Below, piece after piece: positions 9,774-20,716 of a DNA stretch of 64,000 nt. Position 1 is the first letter of the stretch, and each line of letters starts with the position of its first letter. The stretch is from positions 8,278,545 to 8,342,544 of the forward strand of contig OX336336.1 in NCBI GenBank assembly GCA_946902875.1, given 5' to 3'. The translations under genes and the position numbers were made by a program. The notes under the pieces are model-generated. The model made no database searches. It had not been told where the DNA came from and saw only the letters and a program-made list of their open reading frames with translations. This DNA comes from Nematopogon swammerdamellus. Taxonomy: Eukaryota; Arthropoda; Insecta; Lepidoptera; Adelidae.

Positions 9774-12700
9774 TTAACCAGCCAACGGGTTAGCGTGGAT
9801 GGTGACAGATGTAATTTTCACTTCAGTTGTCGGTCGAAATGATTTTGGGTTTACGTTAAGCTTTTCAAGTTCATCCACTGCATCAAATCCATCGATGACT
9901 CTGAAAAGAATACATGTATAAGAATCAGTTATATATTATATATAATGTTATATATAACCTTTAAGATTTATTATTATAAATCTGGTTGTTCCCGCTGCTT
10001 CACTTATTAATATAAGCGAAGCACATCTTTTTCTTGATGGGCATTCGCGGCGCGCGTAAACTCAATTATTTAGTAAAATAATGAAATCAGATCAATAAAC
10101 TCTATTTGCGCTTATAGGGAATGAAATTATCCACAATGTCAAATAAGCGACGATTTAGTTATTTAGAAGCACAGACGGATTTTTTAACTTCAGGAAAAAC
10201 AAAACACGCCCAATATTTTTTCTGAATTTTTTCTAACCTAAAATGCACCGCGGCTTCAGAGGTTTGAATATCCACCTCGTTAGGAAACACCGACTGAGTA
10301 CAGGTATTGCTGTACCAGTCCAGCAGTTATTCCTGCCCATCTTTGCCTGCTGCTTCCTTTGAGGATACTTTGAAATTCCTCAAATTATCATGCCCAGTGG
10401 AGAAGCGCATCCCCAGCAAGTAGTAGAGCAGCAGTTGCAGACAAGCTCTGCGCAGTTTTGCAAAAATTTGTAAATAAAATTCTAAAATCTCCTGGGAAGA
10501 TCTAATTTCTTCTGCAAACAGGGTACTGCAGGTACAACAACTCTAAACACGTGCCCTCCCTGACTTCACAGATAAACAATACTGTACAAGTTTTCAAGCA
10601 ATGCACTACTCGAAATCGAGACACTGTCCGTCGACCCAAGAATTATTTATACAGAAAGGTTGAAGAAAAGGTGTCAGATGGGGATGTAAGAGGAGCTGCA
10701 CGCTTACTCACTTCTGATGACTGTACGGCTGAGGATTCATGCGACACCTAGGAAGCATTGCTCAGTAAGCTAAGCACCTAACACTCTCGCGTTCCATGCA
10801 GTATCCCTCTCCTCCAAGTGATGACGAAAATCACAATGAAGCAAGCGAAGCGGAGGTAAGCAACGCGATTCAATCCTTTCTGAACGGTTCGTCAGGAGGA
10901 ATAGACGGATTAAGACCACAACACCTTAAAGACCTCATAATGGCTGCCAATGGAGTTCATGGCAAGAACCTGTTAAAAGTTTTACGGAAATATCCAACTT
11001 GATGCGCGCCGGGAAAGTCAACAATGAAATCACACAAAATATTGTACGGAGGATGCTTGTGCGCCCTTAAGAAAGATGGAGGTGTACGCCCTATAGCTGT
11101 TGGCAGTACCTACTCTAAGAGGTCTACACAACGTTAGGGGAAAAGTTTAGGCCATTCCAAATGAGATTCGGCACAAAAAGTGGTTGCGAAACTATTGTAC
11201 ATGCAACGCGTACCTTTATGACCACCAGTGAAACTTCAGAGATAATCCTAAATATATGCAAAGAATGCTTTCAACTGTAGACCGTGATATCCTTCTGAAG
11301 GAGGTTAAAGAGCAAATACCTATGGTTTACGCTTATCTCTGGCAGTGTTATTCCGCTCCGACACACTATTTCACAACAAATGTGATATTATACTGTCTGC
11401 CTGCGGTAAGGTGTCAGCAGAGACACCCTTTAAGTCCTGCATTATTTAGATTGTGTGTGTATTCAGCCAGTTATAGAAAAAAATATTTCTGAACTAAATT
11501 TACGGTACTTGGAGGATGGAGTAGTAGGAGGGACTGCGGATAAAGTTATCTCTGATCTTAAAACTATATGTACATCACTCTGAGAGATTGGTCTGTCCCT
11601 TAATTTTGGTAAATGTTAATCTAATTTTTTTTAAAGTTATTAGAAAAAGTTAAGTTGAATTTTAAGAAGGATTCAGATTCTTAATCATTTGAATCTAAAT
11701 ATATCTTCAGAATTTACAGAAACACCAATTAAGGAAATTTCTTTGTTAGGTGCCCTACAAATGAATTTGGTAAAAGGTCTGTTGGAAAATAAGAACGAAA
11801 TATTTAAAAACAATTCTGCAAGAACCTCTACCAAATCAACAGCCACATGGCCGTTCACTTGTAAAATATTGTTTTTTCATGCTGAAACTTACATATTTTC
11901 TGAGAACAAGCCCAATATTTAAATACCCTGACCCTATGACGAAAATCGACAATAGCCTTAGAATCAAAATAAATAAACTTCAAAATTTCAGAATCTATCT
12001 AAATTATTACAAGATCTGGCAACAAATTGTACAATTTTGTACCGTGTGGGGTCGGTACTTAAAAAGAATAGCTCCACTGCATCTCTCCCCGTCGCATGTC
12101 GTAAAAGTCGACTAAGGGATCGTCAGCCTCGGCAGCTCAGTGGTGCGGTCAGTTATTGGATGGGTGACCGCCCGACCGTTGGAGGCTGACCGTGGTTCGG
12201 ATTCCACGTTAAACTGTAGGTCCCTTCCTTCCCTTCTTACCTTACTGGGTGGTAGGGTTTATCCCGGCCGGGTTGGTACCACCGCCCTGAGCGAAAGGTC
12301 GGTCGAAACGGCTATGTAAATAGTTCGTGTTTTCCGTCCAGTTCAGTGTAGCCGGCGCGAAATGAAGGGAAGCACTGACATAGCACCTAGTTCACCCGGT
12401 GTTATGGGCTGACATCACGGATGTTGTAGATGATGTAGCCAACCGTGTCAGATTCCATAAAAAAAACAATCCTACTATCGCAAGAACTTGCGCTAACTTC
12501 AAGGTCTTTTACATCCGTGGTGGTAAGAATCTATGCAACCAGCATCACTGCTTATTGCGGCTGCGGCAGCAGATTGCAGTGGAATATTATAAAAAAAAAA
12601 TATATATTTATTTAAAGCGCTGTCTCATCCAAATAAGAAATTTCACTGAAATAGTACTAGACGAACACCCACGCGGATACAGATGGGAGCAGGCGACGAA

Positions 12701-14937
12701 GAAATACCTACTCCGCGCGGAGCAGTTAGGAGCCGACGGACATAAGAAATGCCTGCTCTGCGTGGAGCAGTTGGGAGCGGGCAGTTTGAACTCGCTTTTT
12801 GTGACCCTTTTTTGTACAATGGTGTACAATAAAGTATATTTTCTTTCATTTCATTTCAAGATGCAACTAAGATGATGGTGTACTGAATACAAACCTTCCA
12901 AACATAGTATACTTGAGGTCAAGGTGAGGTTGCTCCGCGTACGTTATGAAGAACTGACTGCCATTTGTATTGGGCCCGTTGTTCGCCATGCTAACCATCC
13001 CCCGTGCCGTGTGCTACACAAACATCATATTTAAATTAATTCAATTACTACACTCCGTTCATCCAAGCAACTAAAATGCCGAGCGGTTTCTCTTTCTCTG
13101 TACTTCTCACTCTCGCAAAGGGTGATTGAAGTGACTGTGAACTGGGGTTATAAATATAGTTAAATTGAAAAAAATTATTGAATTATTGTTTATTTATTTG
13201 ATGAATGAAAATTTTGCAATAAACCTGTTTATTATAATTTTTTGCTTGGAATCAAGTTAAATATTTATATTTTCACTGTAAATTATTTAATATTAAAATT
13301 ATATATTATTTAAATTTTGTGCCTAATCTACTTACTTCAGCTGTTCGTTCTATTGTAGGTGGATAAGTTAACCCACCAACACAAATAATATACAAAACTT
13401 CAAAATAACACGTGAAAAATATGCAAAACAATTAATACATTATTATCATGACGCGTAGGAAAGGCTACTGATTGTAATGCGTCGACTGACCGGCCGACTG
13501 CACCTGGCTACCTGAAACCTTCTCAGAATAAAAACGCAACACTAACTCCAGGCGCAGCGGCGCACCCGCCGTTATGGTTTTGAGATGACTTTAGCATACA
13601 CCTATGACTCAAAAACACAACCTAGTGTCCTGTGTAAAGAAGAGTAATAAATAACCGTTGCAAGAGCGAGAAACCGCTCGGCATTAGTTCCTAGGATGAA
13701 CGGAGTATAACAACACCAATTTAAAAACTCTAATAATCAGGTAGGAGAGTTACTAGATAATTCACAGAATTTCTCTAAAATGCTCGCAGGATGACCACAA
13801 CGTACCACTATCATTAATCCCTTCCCTTCTCACCTTACTAGGTGGTAGGGTTTATCCCGGCCGGGTTGGTGCCACCGCACTGAACGAAACATCGGTCGAA
13901 ACGGCTACCTATGTAAAAGGTTTGTGTTTTCCGTCCAATTCAGTATAGCCAACATGAAATGAAGGGAAGCACTGACACGGCACCTAGTTCACCCGGTGTT
14001 ATGGGCTGACATCACGAATGTCGTAGGTGATGTAGCCAACTGTGTCAGTTTCCATAAAAAAAACAATCCTACTATCGCGAGAACATGCGCTAACTTCAAG
14101 GTCTTTTACATCCATGGTGGTAAGAATCTATACTAATTTTCAATTTTATTTTTTGTTTTTTTTACACTATGTATATGCAAAGTCGAAAATAAAGAGAAAC
14201 AAATATGTCCCACACAGGATTCAAACCTGGACTTCGGGCACGAGCCGCCAACGCGATAAAAATTTTGCCACCGGGTCAACGGCACATTTTCTCCAAATTC
14301 AAACAGTTCCGAGTTCGTTCGTTCAGGTTCTAATCCTGGTCGTGGTATTTTTTCTCTTTATTTTTGGGTAGGTACCTACCTATGTGTCTATCTAATGAAG
14401 AAATATAATGCGAGTAAACGATTACCTATTACTACCTAACATACAAAAAATAATATAATAACTTTCAAATCTTCTTTGAACTCATCTTGAAACTTTTTGC
14501 CCCATATGGATGTCCCTCCTTTTCCAGTCCCAGTTGGATCGCCTGTCTGTACGATAAAACCCTGAAAAATACAAAACGTAAGTATGAAACTGTCTGCACT
14601 AAAGATGCACTTAAAGTAAAACAAAACTTGGGCATTTGTGATGTGATGCACTGTATTCTTTCGTCGGATATGCAAGACATTGGTGGTTGGGAGCTAGAAA
14701 ATGAAAAGGGTTTTATGACTTACGAAAGGACGTTAGTGACAGAAAATGTTCACTAATGAATATGATTCCATAAGAATTATACAAATAAACACCCACTTTT
14801 ATGTTTCTGTGGAAGAGACAACCGTTGTAGTAGTCGCTGGCACACAACGCAAGGAAGTTCTCGCAGGTTTTTGGACACTGCTCGCAGAACAATTCGATCT
14901 TTATGTCGCCAACATCGGTGTGAACCGTTACAGACAT
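9774..14937 (-). CDS. Ppil3: peptidyl-prolyl cis-trans isomerase-like 3 (cyclophilin), 161 aa
   Basis: Four minus-strand exons: 14937-14797, 14561-14463, 13013-12895 and 9900-9774. All have GT/AG introns and joined phases 0, 0, 2. The protein is 161 aa, the usual length for PPIL3, and starts [19 protein letters not shown]. It is a single compact cyclophilin domain. Catalytic positions R44, F49 and Q52 (HR...GF..Q) and the [13 protein letters not shown] block are present. The position that is Trp in cyclophilin A is His here (EQPHLDLKY), as in other PPIL3 proteins, which predicts weak cyclosporin binding. Family knowledge: nuclear, associated with the spliceosome. A poly(A) signal follows closely. 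Intron 3 (9901-12894) and intron 2 (13014-14462) hold the degenerate RT, MITE and SINE copies listed separately. The model is very secure. Confidence 0.96.
10020..10260. repeat. dispersed repeat, second copy at 29440-29665
   Basis: Within Ppil3 intron 3. The core TATTTAGAAGCACAGACGGA, then TTTTTTAACTTCAGGAAAAA and AACACGCCCAA, recurs in the same orientation near 29578-29640. The preceding AAACTCAATTATTTAGTAAA region also matches. No termini are recognised. Confidence 0.55.
10540..11600 (+). pseudogene. degenerate non-LTR reverse transcriptase
   Basis: In Ppil3 intron 3, opposite to the gene. Consecutive frames show RT-like blocks: [15 protein letters not shown] (10890-10930), [17 protein letters not shown] (11155-11205), [15 protein letters not shown] (11275-11320) and [10 protein letters not shown] (11415-11450). 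They are separated by frameshifts and stops. The [14 protein letters not shown] pattern is that of a mobile-element RT. The exact clade cannot be fixed; the copy is dead. Confidence 0.7.
12040..12464 (+). mobile_element. SINE with 5S rRNA/tRNA-like hybrid head (family 1)
   Basis: In Ppil3 intron 3. A head-B segment (GTGTGGGGTCGGTACTTAAA, 12044-12120) comes first. Then the hybrid head: A-box-like CAGCTCAGTGG at 12133-12143, a 5S rRNA-like block at 12145-12172 and a B-box-like GTGGTTCGGATTCCAC at 12192-12207. The shared core follows (AAACTGTAGGTCCCTTCC, GGGTTGGTACCACCGC). The tail CACCTAGTTCACCCGGTG ... CATAAAAAAA ends it. No ORF. Confidence 0.75.
12540..12862 (+). repeat. retroelement-like 3' end with internal duplication
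   Basis: A ~43-bp unit is duplicated in tandem (12697-12740 and 12741-12783), around CTCCGCGCGGAGCAGTT and CTCTGCGTGGAGCAGTT. It ends with TGTACAATAAAGTATATTTT and a (TTTCA)n tail at 12842-12860, just before Ppil3 exon 3. This looks like the 3' end of a non-LTR element or SINE. Confidence 0.45.
13051..13705. mobile_element. MITE with ~40-bp terminal inverted repeats
   Basis: In Ppil3 intron 2. The left end CACTCCGTTCATCC..., with TGCCGAGCGGTTTCTC further in, is matched in reverse complement by the right end (GAGAAACCGCTCGGCA ... GGATGAACGGAG). TA flanks both sides (13049-13050, 13706-13707), consistent with a Tc1/mariner-type insertion. A two-base end difference makes the limits approximate. 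No transposase is seen. Confidence 0.65.
13814..14063 (+). mobile_element. SINE, family 1, core and tail only
   Basis: In Ppil3 intron 2. Core (ACTAGGTGGTAGGGTTTATC, GGTTGGTGCCACCGC) and tail to CCATAAAAAAAACAATCC. The next ~70 bases, to about 14135, also match the sequence after the 12040-12464 copy, although that lies beyond the normal tail. Confidence 0.7.
14200..14345. repeat. possible tRNA-like remnants
   Basis: The minus strand at 14208-14280 has GGTTTGAATCC (B-box-like). The plus strand at 14322-14337 has GGTTCTAATCC. Neither folds as a tRNA. Possibly SINE head remnants. Confidence 0.25.
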
Positions 14938-15089
14938 AGTTGATGGATAGCTAAAAGAGAAATAACCACTACGTTTTTGTGTAAATTGTGCGATGAAATC
15001 GATATAAAACAGTAGTAAACAATTAAACAAATAGTTGTGGTGCAGGCAGACGTAGAATAGGTAGTTCCACAGATTACCAATTTATAATT

Positions 15090-15375
15090 TTACCTCTGAC
15101 ACATGAGTCATTGTATCTTCCGCTAGGTTGGCACCACTTTCTGTCACTAGTACTGCTGTCCTAAAAAGGGTTATAATGCGCGGGGCGGATCTTGGCGTGT
15201 CGCCGCCGCAGCGGTTCGTCGGTGTTCTCCCTCGCACCCGCACCGTACTTGTATAGTTTATTCGCGTGGCGGGTCGCCCGCTGCGGCGACGACACGCCGA
15301 GATCCGTCCCGGGCACTATACTTGCTATTAATATTTTAGCCGTGGTAGTGGAAATTATGTGGACCTGTTGTACTA
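15090..15375. repeat. repeat copy interrupted by a 158-bp hairpin insertion
   Basis: 15090-15173 and 15334-15373 match 18850-18975 (TCTTCCGCTAGGTTGGCACC, CGTGGTAGTGGAAATTATGT). In this copy 15174-15331 is extra: inverted arms of about 33 bp (GGCGGATCTTGGCGTGTCG and its mirror, with CCGCTGCGGCGACGACACGC) around a ~60-bp centre. TA borders the insert at both sides. Confidence 0.65.
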
Positions 15376-15907
15376 TCGAGAGCCGGGATTCACATGTCTA
15401 GCAGTTTATGAGCTAAGCAATATACAATGTGTATGCTACAGAACAACTGTGCGTAATCATTCAAATTCAAATTCAAATAATTTAACAAATAAAGAAACAT
15501 GATATACAACATAGAACAATTTGCGTAAAAATAAATTGAAAACATGTTCCCTTCACAGGATTGTTTAGTTTTTGATGCTCAGGTCGAGACACTGGACTTT
15601 CGTCTGTGACGTCTCGAACCCGTTTTCTCGGTCGGTTCTCAAAAAATAAATGTTTGTACAAATAAATATACAAATTATTTTTTCAAGTATGCATGTATGT
15701 GAGTGTATGTAGGTGGGTAAGTAAATGTAGGTAACTATAATGAATGAATGATGACTTCATCATCCATCATTCCTACTGAAACACTTGTTTCAGTGCGTGT
15801 GTATGATACTTTTGTAAGAAAAAAACTGTAGCTTCAGCGAACTAACGGGCTCCGTTTTGCGTTTTGAAAGACGAGTCTAAAAATTTGAGCTATTATTTTA
15901 TTAAATT
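15376..15907. other. spacer, nothing firm recognised
   Basis: A short minus-strand ORF at 15482-15673 (RPRKRVRDVTDESPVSRPEH) could be a retroelement scrap. Otherwise AT-rich with short TGTATG and GAATGAATGATGA simple repeats at 15690-15760. Confidence 0.3.
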
Positions 15908-18291
15908 ATTTTTTTTTTTTTATGGAACCTGACTCGGTTGGCTACATCACCTACAACATCCGTGATGTCAGCCCATAACACAGGGTGAACTAGGTGCCAT
16001 GTCAGCATAATAGTCTGTATGAATGAGGGTGAGTGTGTGTGTGGGGGGTCGGGTGATGGTGTGTGTGTGTAAGTGAGTAGGTGGGGTGTGTGCATTATTG
16101 CATTATGTGGCAAAGCATATGTTCACATGTGTCATGGGAGTTTGATAGGAGCCATTTTTTAATTTTAAACGTAAAAGTTTTTTAAATAAAAAGTGTTTTT
16201 AATTCTTTGGGTATTTGGTTGTACAGATTGGGGCCTAGGAACTTAGTTGTATGTCTGAAGAATGATGTCTTGTGTCTGTCACGTGTCAAGGCTTGTTGTC
16301 GGGTGTTTGCTCTTGTTGGTATGTTGTGTGAAACCTGTGCGTGTTCTTCTTTTTTGTTGTGTACGTGTGCGCAGAGTCGGAGCATGAAAAGTTGTCGGAC
16401 GTTAAGCAACTCATACTCAGCGTAGAGGTTCGCCGTCGGGTATCTAAAAGGCTTGCAGAACATCACTTTTAGTACTGATCGTTGTGCTCTTTCTATTAAG
16501 AGGACGTTTGTTTTGGCCGCACCACCCCATGCCAGTATCCCATAGTTGATAAGTGATACGCATAGGCCGTGGTACACTTGTTTCAGTAGGCCTGGGTCGG
16601 CTATATCCCGAATTTGGCTGAAAAAGTATAACAGTTTTCGAACCCTACTCGTTAAACTTTCAATTTGTTTTTTCCAATTAAGATGCCTGTCAATCATTAT
16701 CCCTAGGTATTTGATGCAAGCAACCCTTTCCAGATTAGGACAATTGCATAAATTTTGGTGTTTACAATTTGGACTATGAACTTTCAAAAGAATATCTTTG
16801 TTGGGCTGACCCTTATGTGTTATTGAAAACGTTAAAAATTTAGTTTTGGTGCTATTTACTGAGAGAACATTATTTCGTAACCAAGTTAATATAGTGTCAA
16901 GACCCATTTGGGCTCTTTGGGCTATATCCTCGCAGGTATTACCTTTAAAGAGAACTACGGTATCGTCTGCAAAAGTGACTATAGTAGCATGTTCGAATTC
17001 TGTCCTACACAGACCATCAATGCAGATTAGGAATAGTACCGGGCCGAGGACGCTTCCTTGTGGAACACCATAGGAAATAGGGAAGAAATCAGATATAGAT
17101 GCCTCTTCGTTGGATCTCACAGCTTGTTGACGATCTGTAAGATAAGACTGGAACCAGTTTAGTGGTATACCTCGAATGCCAACAGCCTCTAGTTTTGCAA
17201 TTAGAATTGGGGTGGCAACTGTGTCGAACGCCTTGGCCAAATCAAGAAAAACACCAATGCATTTCTCTTGACTGTTAAGGGCGCCCGACACAAAGTTGGT
17301 CACCCTTAGGATAGCATCCTCTGTATTGAGGTTCTCACGAAATCCGAAATGATTTTTGGACAATAACTCGTTCTTTTCTAAATAACTTATTAGACGACTT
17401 TTTATAATTTTTTCTAACAGTTTCGACAATGTACTCAATAGTGAAATTGGTCTGTAGTTCGATACATTATTGACTGGTCCATTTTTGTATATTGGAATAA
17501 CTATTGCTGTTTTAAGAATGTCTGGAAAAACTCCTGTTGAAATACTCAGGTTGAATAGAAAAGATAATGGTTCCACAATATGTACTGAGACGCATTTTAA
17601 TAGTTTTGATGAAATTCCATCTGAACCACAGGAATTAGTCGATTTTATATTGGATAGTAGTTTCCCAATTTCAAGAGGGTTAGTGGCTGAGAGGAAGAAA
17701 GATTGCATTGGTGTATTATTAGTAGTTGGTTTTACTTTGCTAGCTAGTGTCATAACATCTGTGTCCATTTCATGTAGTAAGTTGGAGGCTAGGTCTTGAC
17801 CTATACTAGTAAAGTATTTATTAACTTCATTAAGCGGTTTTGTGTTCTGTTCTCCCAGTTCATTGATAACCTGTGCTAAGTCATTACGATTACTCTTTGT
17901 ACCTGTGTCTGTATATTCTCTGAGAGTTTCCCAGCATTTCCTTGGGTTTTTTATATTGTTTTGTAATTTATTTTTATAGTGTAAAATTTTACTTTTTTTA
18001 GGATTTTCGAGCAGATATTTCTGTATTTTTTATAATAATCTTTTAATACTATATCATCCGGAGTTTTTTTTAGATTCAGGTGTAGTTTATCGCGTTTATT
18101 CAGACAATAAGATTTTTAGTCATCCAGGGTTTTCGAGGAGAAGACTTATTTTTAATATTTTTAGTTTCTTGATTTTTCTCGATTAGGGATTTTAAAGTGT
18201 TAATGAAATTTGTAAATGCAATATTTGTATCCTGAATGTGGTATAGTTGACTCCAGTTATAATCTTTTAGTTCAGAATAGATTGCATCCAT
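15908..18291 (-). mobile_element. non-LTR retrotransposon (LINE), 5'-truncated, probable SINE partner
   Basis: Minus-strand LINE. A decayed 5' segment (17769-18291; frames show SPRKPWMTKNLIV) leads into a long RT ORF at 17768-16182. A ~170-bp 3' UTR with a GT/CA-rich stretch follows. The last ~100 bp (16013-15920: GACATGGCACCTAGTTCACC ... AGGTGATGTAGCCAACC) are nearly identical to the tail of the family-1 SINEs in this window. The element then ends in poly(A) at 15908-15922. Confidence 0.8.
16182..17768 (-). CDS. LINE reverse transcriptase ORF, 528 aa
   Basis: An intact 528-aa ORF with the conserved non-LTR reverse-transcriptase blocks: NYRPISLLSTLSKLLEKII, FGFRENLNTEDAIL, FLDLAKAFDTV, YGVPQGSVLGPVLF, and the catalytic FADD (about residue 270). 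The KYLGIMIDRHLNWKKQI thumb block and a C-terminal region follow. It belongs to the Jockey/CR1-like group; no RNase H is seen. The upstream endonuclease domain is missing or decayed, so the copy is unlikely to move by itself. It would normally copy its own RNA and, by its shared tail, family-1 SINE RNA. Confidence 0.88.
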   Translation of the reverse strand: MDTDVMTLASKVKPTTNNTPMQSFFLSATNPLEIGKLLSNIKSTNSCGSDGISSKLLKCVSVHIVEPLSFLFNLSISTGVFPDILKTAIVIPIYKNGPVNNVSNYRPISLLSTLSKLLEKIIKSRLISYLEKNELLSKNHFGFRENLNTEDAILRVTNFVSGALNSQEKCIGVFLDLAKAFDTVATPILIAKLEAVGIRGIPLNWFQSYLTDRQQAVRSNEEASISDFFPISYGVPQGSVLGPVLFLICIDGLCRTEFEHATIVTFADDTVVLFKGNTCEDIAQRAQMGLDTILTWLRNNVLSVNSTKTKFLTFSITHKGQPNKDILLKVHSPNCKHQNLCNCPNLERVACIKYLGIMIDRHLNWKKQIESLTSRVRKLLYFFSQIRDIADPGLLKQVYHGLCVSLINYGILAWGGAAKTNVLLIERAQRSVLKVMFCKPFRYPTANLYAEYELLNVRQLFMLRLCAHVHNKKEEHAQVSHNIPTRANTRQQALTRDRHKTSFFRHTTKFLGPNLYNQIPKELKTLFI

Positions 18292-18499
18292 ATTTATTGT
18301 AGTGTAATCAAATCATTACAACTAATGTTATGAATGAATTGATAAATACTAGAAATACTACCTTTTTGCCTATTTTGTATTCACTTGTGGATTAGTATAT
18401 GTAATATTTGTATGAAGTATCTATGATCTATACATGTGTATATGTATATGCTGTTTGTATTTTATGTACCTATTGTATAAATATGTATGTATGTTACGT

Positions 18500-19110
18500 C
18501 TAGATTATATTTTCATAAAAATAAAACACGTATTCCTCCTCCCTTTCGCCTGCACTAGCCATACTTCTTTCTCTGTATGTTATTCCTCATCGCCCAAAGG
18601 TTGAATGGAAGAAATCACTTGTAGTGAGAAGTCCACCTTTGCACACTCCTGTATTTCTTGTTTCTTGTCGTGTACTGTTCTTCTTACAATTTGTTAGCAA
18701 TAAAGAGTTCCTATTCTCTTCTATTCTAAAAATATATTCAAATATTTAGTTCAGGGAAATAGTACGAACCAATTATGGCAACACAGAGCTCAAGTTAGCC
18801 AACTTGATGGCTAGAGGTAAAAAACTACAGACAGATCGTTCACTCAGTTATTTGCCTCTGACACATGTCATTGTATCTTCCGCTAGGTTGGCACCACTTG
18901 CTGTCATTAGTACTACGGTCCTAAAAAGGGTTATTTTACCCGTGGTAGTGGAAATTATGTTTATGTACCTGTTGGTTCTTCTTTCAATTTGTGTGCAATA
19001 AAGAGTTTCTATTCTATTCTATTCTAAAAATATTTCGTAAAGGGAAATAGTACGAACCAATTATGGCAACACAGAGCTCAGGTTAGCCAACTTGATGGCT
19101 AGAGGTAAAG
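18500..19110. repeat. duplicated retroelement tail and flanks
   Basis: AATAAAGAGTTCCTATTC at 18702 plus GGGAAATAGTACGAACCAAT at 18756-18826 recur at 18998 and 19042-19109. This gives two ~290-bp direct copies, nearly identical over the last 68 bp. 18600-18680 also resembles 39090-39180 (TATTTCTTGTTTCTTGTCGT, GTACTGTTCTTCTT). 18850-18975 is the uninterrupted partner of 15090-15375. The (TTCTA)n ends look like a retroposon tail. Confidence 0.6.
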
Positions 19111-19145
19111 TAAAATGTCTGTGAACGAACGAACGGTCTGAAGTT

Positions 19146-19181
19146 CAGTTAGGACCGTTCAGACTCTGAACGGTCCTAACC
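19146..19181. repeat. short perfect hairpin
   Basis: GTTAGGACCGTTCA and its exact reverse complement TGAACGGTCCTAAC, separated by GACTC. Confidence 0.6.
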
Positions 19182-19189
19182 TAGTCGTG

Positions 19190-19790
19190 GGGAATATATT
19201 ATACAGCAGGCAACATATTATATTATAAATTTACAGCATTTATAACGTTAGAAATATTCCACCACATCTGCTGTTTGCTGTAATGCTGTTTTGCTATTTA
19301 TCTCGTACGTACCGCCATCTAGTTGATATAATAAAAATTATTTGTTGTAGCCTGTAGGTATTTGAAGCTCTCGCTCGATAGAGGGCAGTGTTTATAGTAT
19401 TTTGTAACTTAACCCTTAATGCAATGACTTAAGGTTACATTTTAAATAATTAAATAAAACAGCAGACTCGCACGTTGGAAATATATCATAGACTAGACTG
19501 CTGTTTGTTAGAAACAGCAAGCATAAACAGCAGACTGGCACGTTAGAAATATATTATAATTCTGCCTGCTGTATTCCCGTGATATAATATTTTTCTCTTA
19601 TTTCAATTATGCTAGTTATTCCAACAGCGTTAGGTTCAAATTCCAACACCACCAAAAACAGCATTCTAACGATATAGCACTTTAAAACAGCTCCGATATA
19701 AAAACAGCAGATCATTATAAGGTGCTGTTGAAAAACAGCCGTTGTCCCCCTCTCTAGTCCTAACCTAACCTAAATAGACTAAAGAGATTG
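19190..19790. repeat. cluster of AACAGCAG-containing direct and inverted repeats
   Basis: A 34-bp segment beginning AAACAGCAGACTCGCACGTT is repeated 68 bp later (19459 and 19527). TATATTATACAGCAGGC at 19193 is mirrored by GCCTGCTGTATTCCC at 19563. CTGCTGTTT/AAACAGCAG recurs through the stretch. Probably a MITE with internal repeats. Confidence 0.45.
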
Positions 19791-20230
19791 ACGGAGGTTA
19801 CGCGCTCAGTCTGGCTGGGGGGGGCATCGCAATGGTCGGATTTTCGGGGGACATTCCAGGGTCGAACTATCACAACATATTTTTCAAGCAATATTTTTTT
19901 TTTATTTTATTTCATTCACTTTAAATAAATTTTATTTACCTAATAATATTGTTATAAACCCTTACTTAATAATTTAAAATTATAATTATTTATATATTAA
20001 TATTTATGGACAATTTTTTATTTTTGATTACTATAAGGACAGAAAAAAAGTAATGTCATCTGACATTATGCACTATGGTGTCTATCGCGAGTATTTTTAT
20101 TCTTTATTTTATTTTATTTTATTACCATCGTCTTGAATTTTTTCCATCTTATATTGAAACGCCTTATTGAGAAAGTGTTTCCTTAGCCACGATTCTTCAG
20201 GGATTGTCTGTCCGATGCAATATTTTCTTA

Positions 20231-20430
20231 AAAAAACTATTTAAAAAAATATAAAAACCGCCTTCAAAAATGTATGAAATAAAAAAATAAAAATCGAACC
20301 TTAGAGTTGAAGGCGGTCGGTTATTTTTGCTTGCTTTAGCACCACCGCCTTCAACTCTAGGGTTCGATTTTTATTTTTTTATTTCATACATTTTTGAAGG
20401 CGGTTTTTATATTTTTTTAAATAGTTTTTT
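20231..20430. repeat. 200-bp near-perfect hairpin (foldback element)
   Basis: Arms 20231-20317 and 20343-20430 are reverse complements with one or two mismatches (GAACCTTAGAG against CTCTAGGGTTC). The loop is about 25 nt. The arm starts CCGCCTTCAAAAATGTATGA. Such arms could form a long RNA hairpin if transcribed. No coding content. Confidence 0.8.
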
Positions 20431-20559
20431 ATTTCACAGTTTTTTTAGTAATTTTTATTTGCTATTAAAGTACTCGGCGGAATCGCTCGGCCTTCGGCCT
20501 CGCGATTCCGCCTCGCTTTCCACCTTGGAGCTAGACTGAACCGAACACAAAAAGAATCA

Positions 20560-20665
20560 TCGAAATCGGTTCACAATTGGGGAAGATATTGCTGAACATA
20601 CATAAAAAAAATACATACAGCCGAACATAGAACCTCCTCCTTTTTTGAAGTCGGTTAAAAATCTC
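20560..20665. repeat. common lepidopteran repeat end (GAAGTCGGTTAAAAA)
   Basis: CCGAACATAGAACCTCCTCC followed by TTTTTTGAAGTCGGTTAAAAA. A second copy is at 22448-22492. A frequent repeat terminus in moth genomes; class not assigned. Confidence 0.45.
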
Positions 20666-20716
20666 TAAAATGTCGATTGTTCAGTTTTATCCAAGGAATG
20701 TTGGCGCAAATCATCA

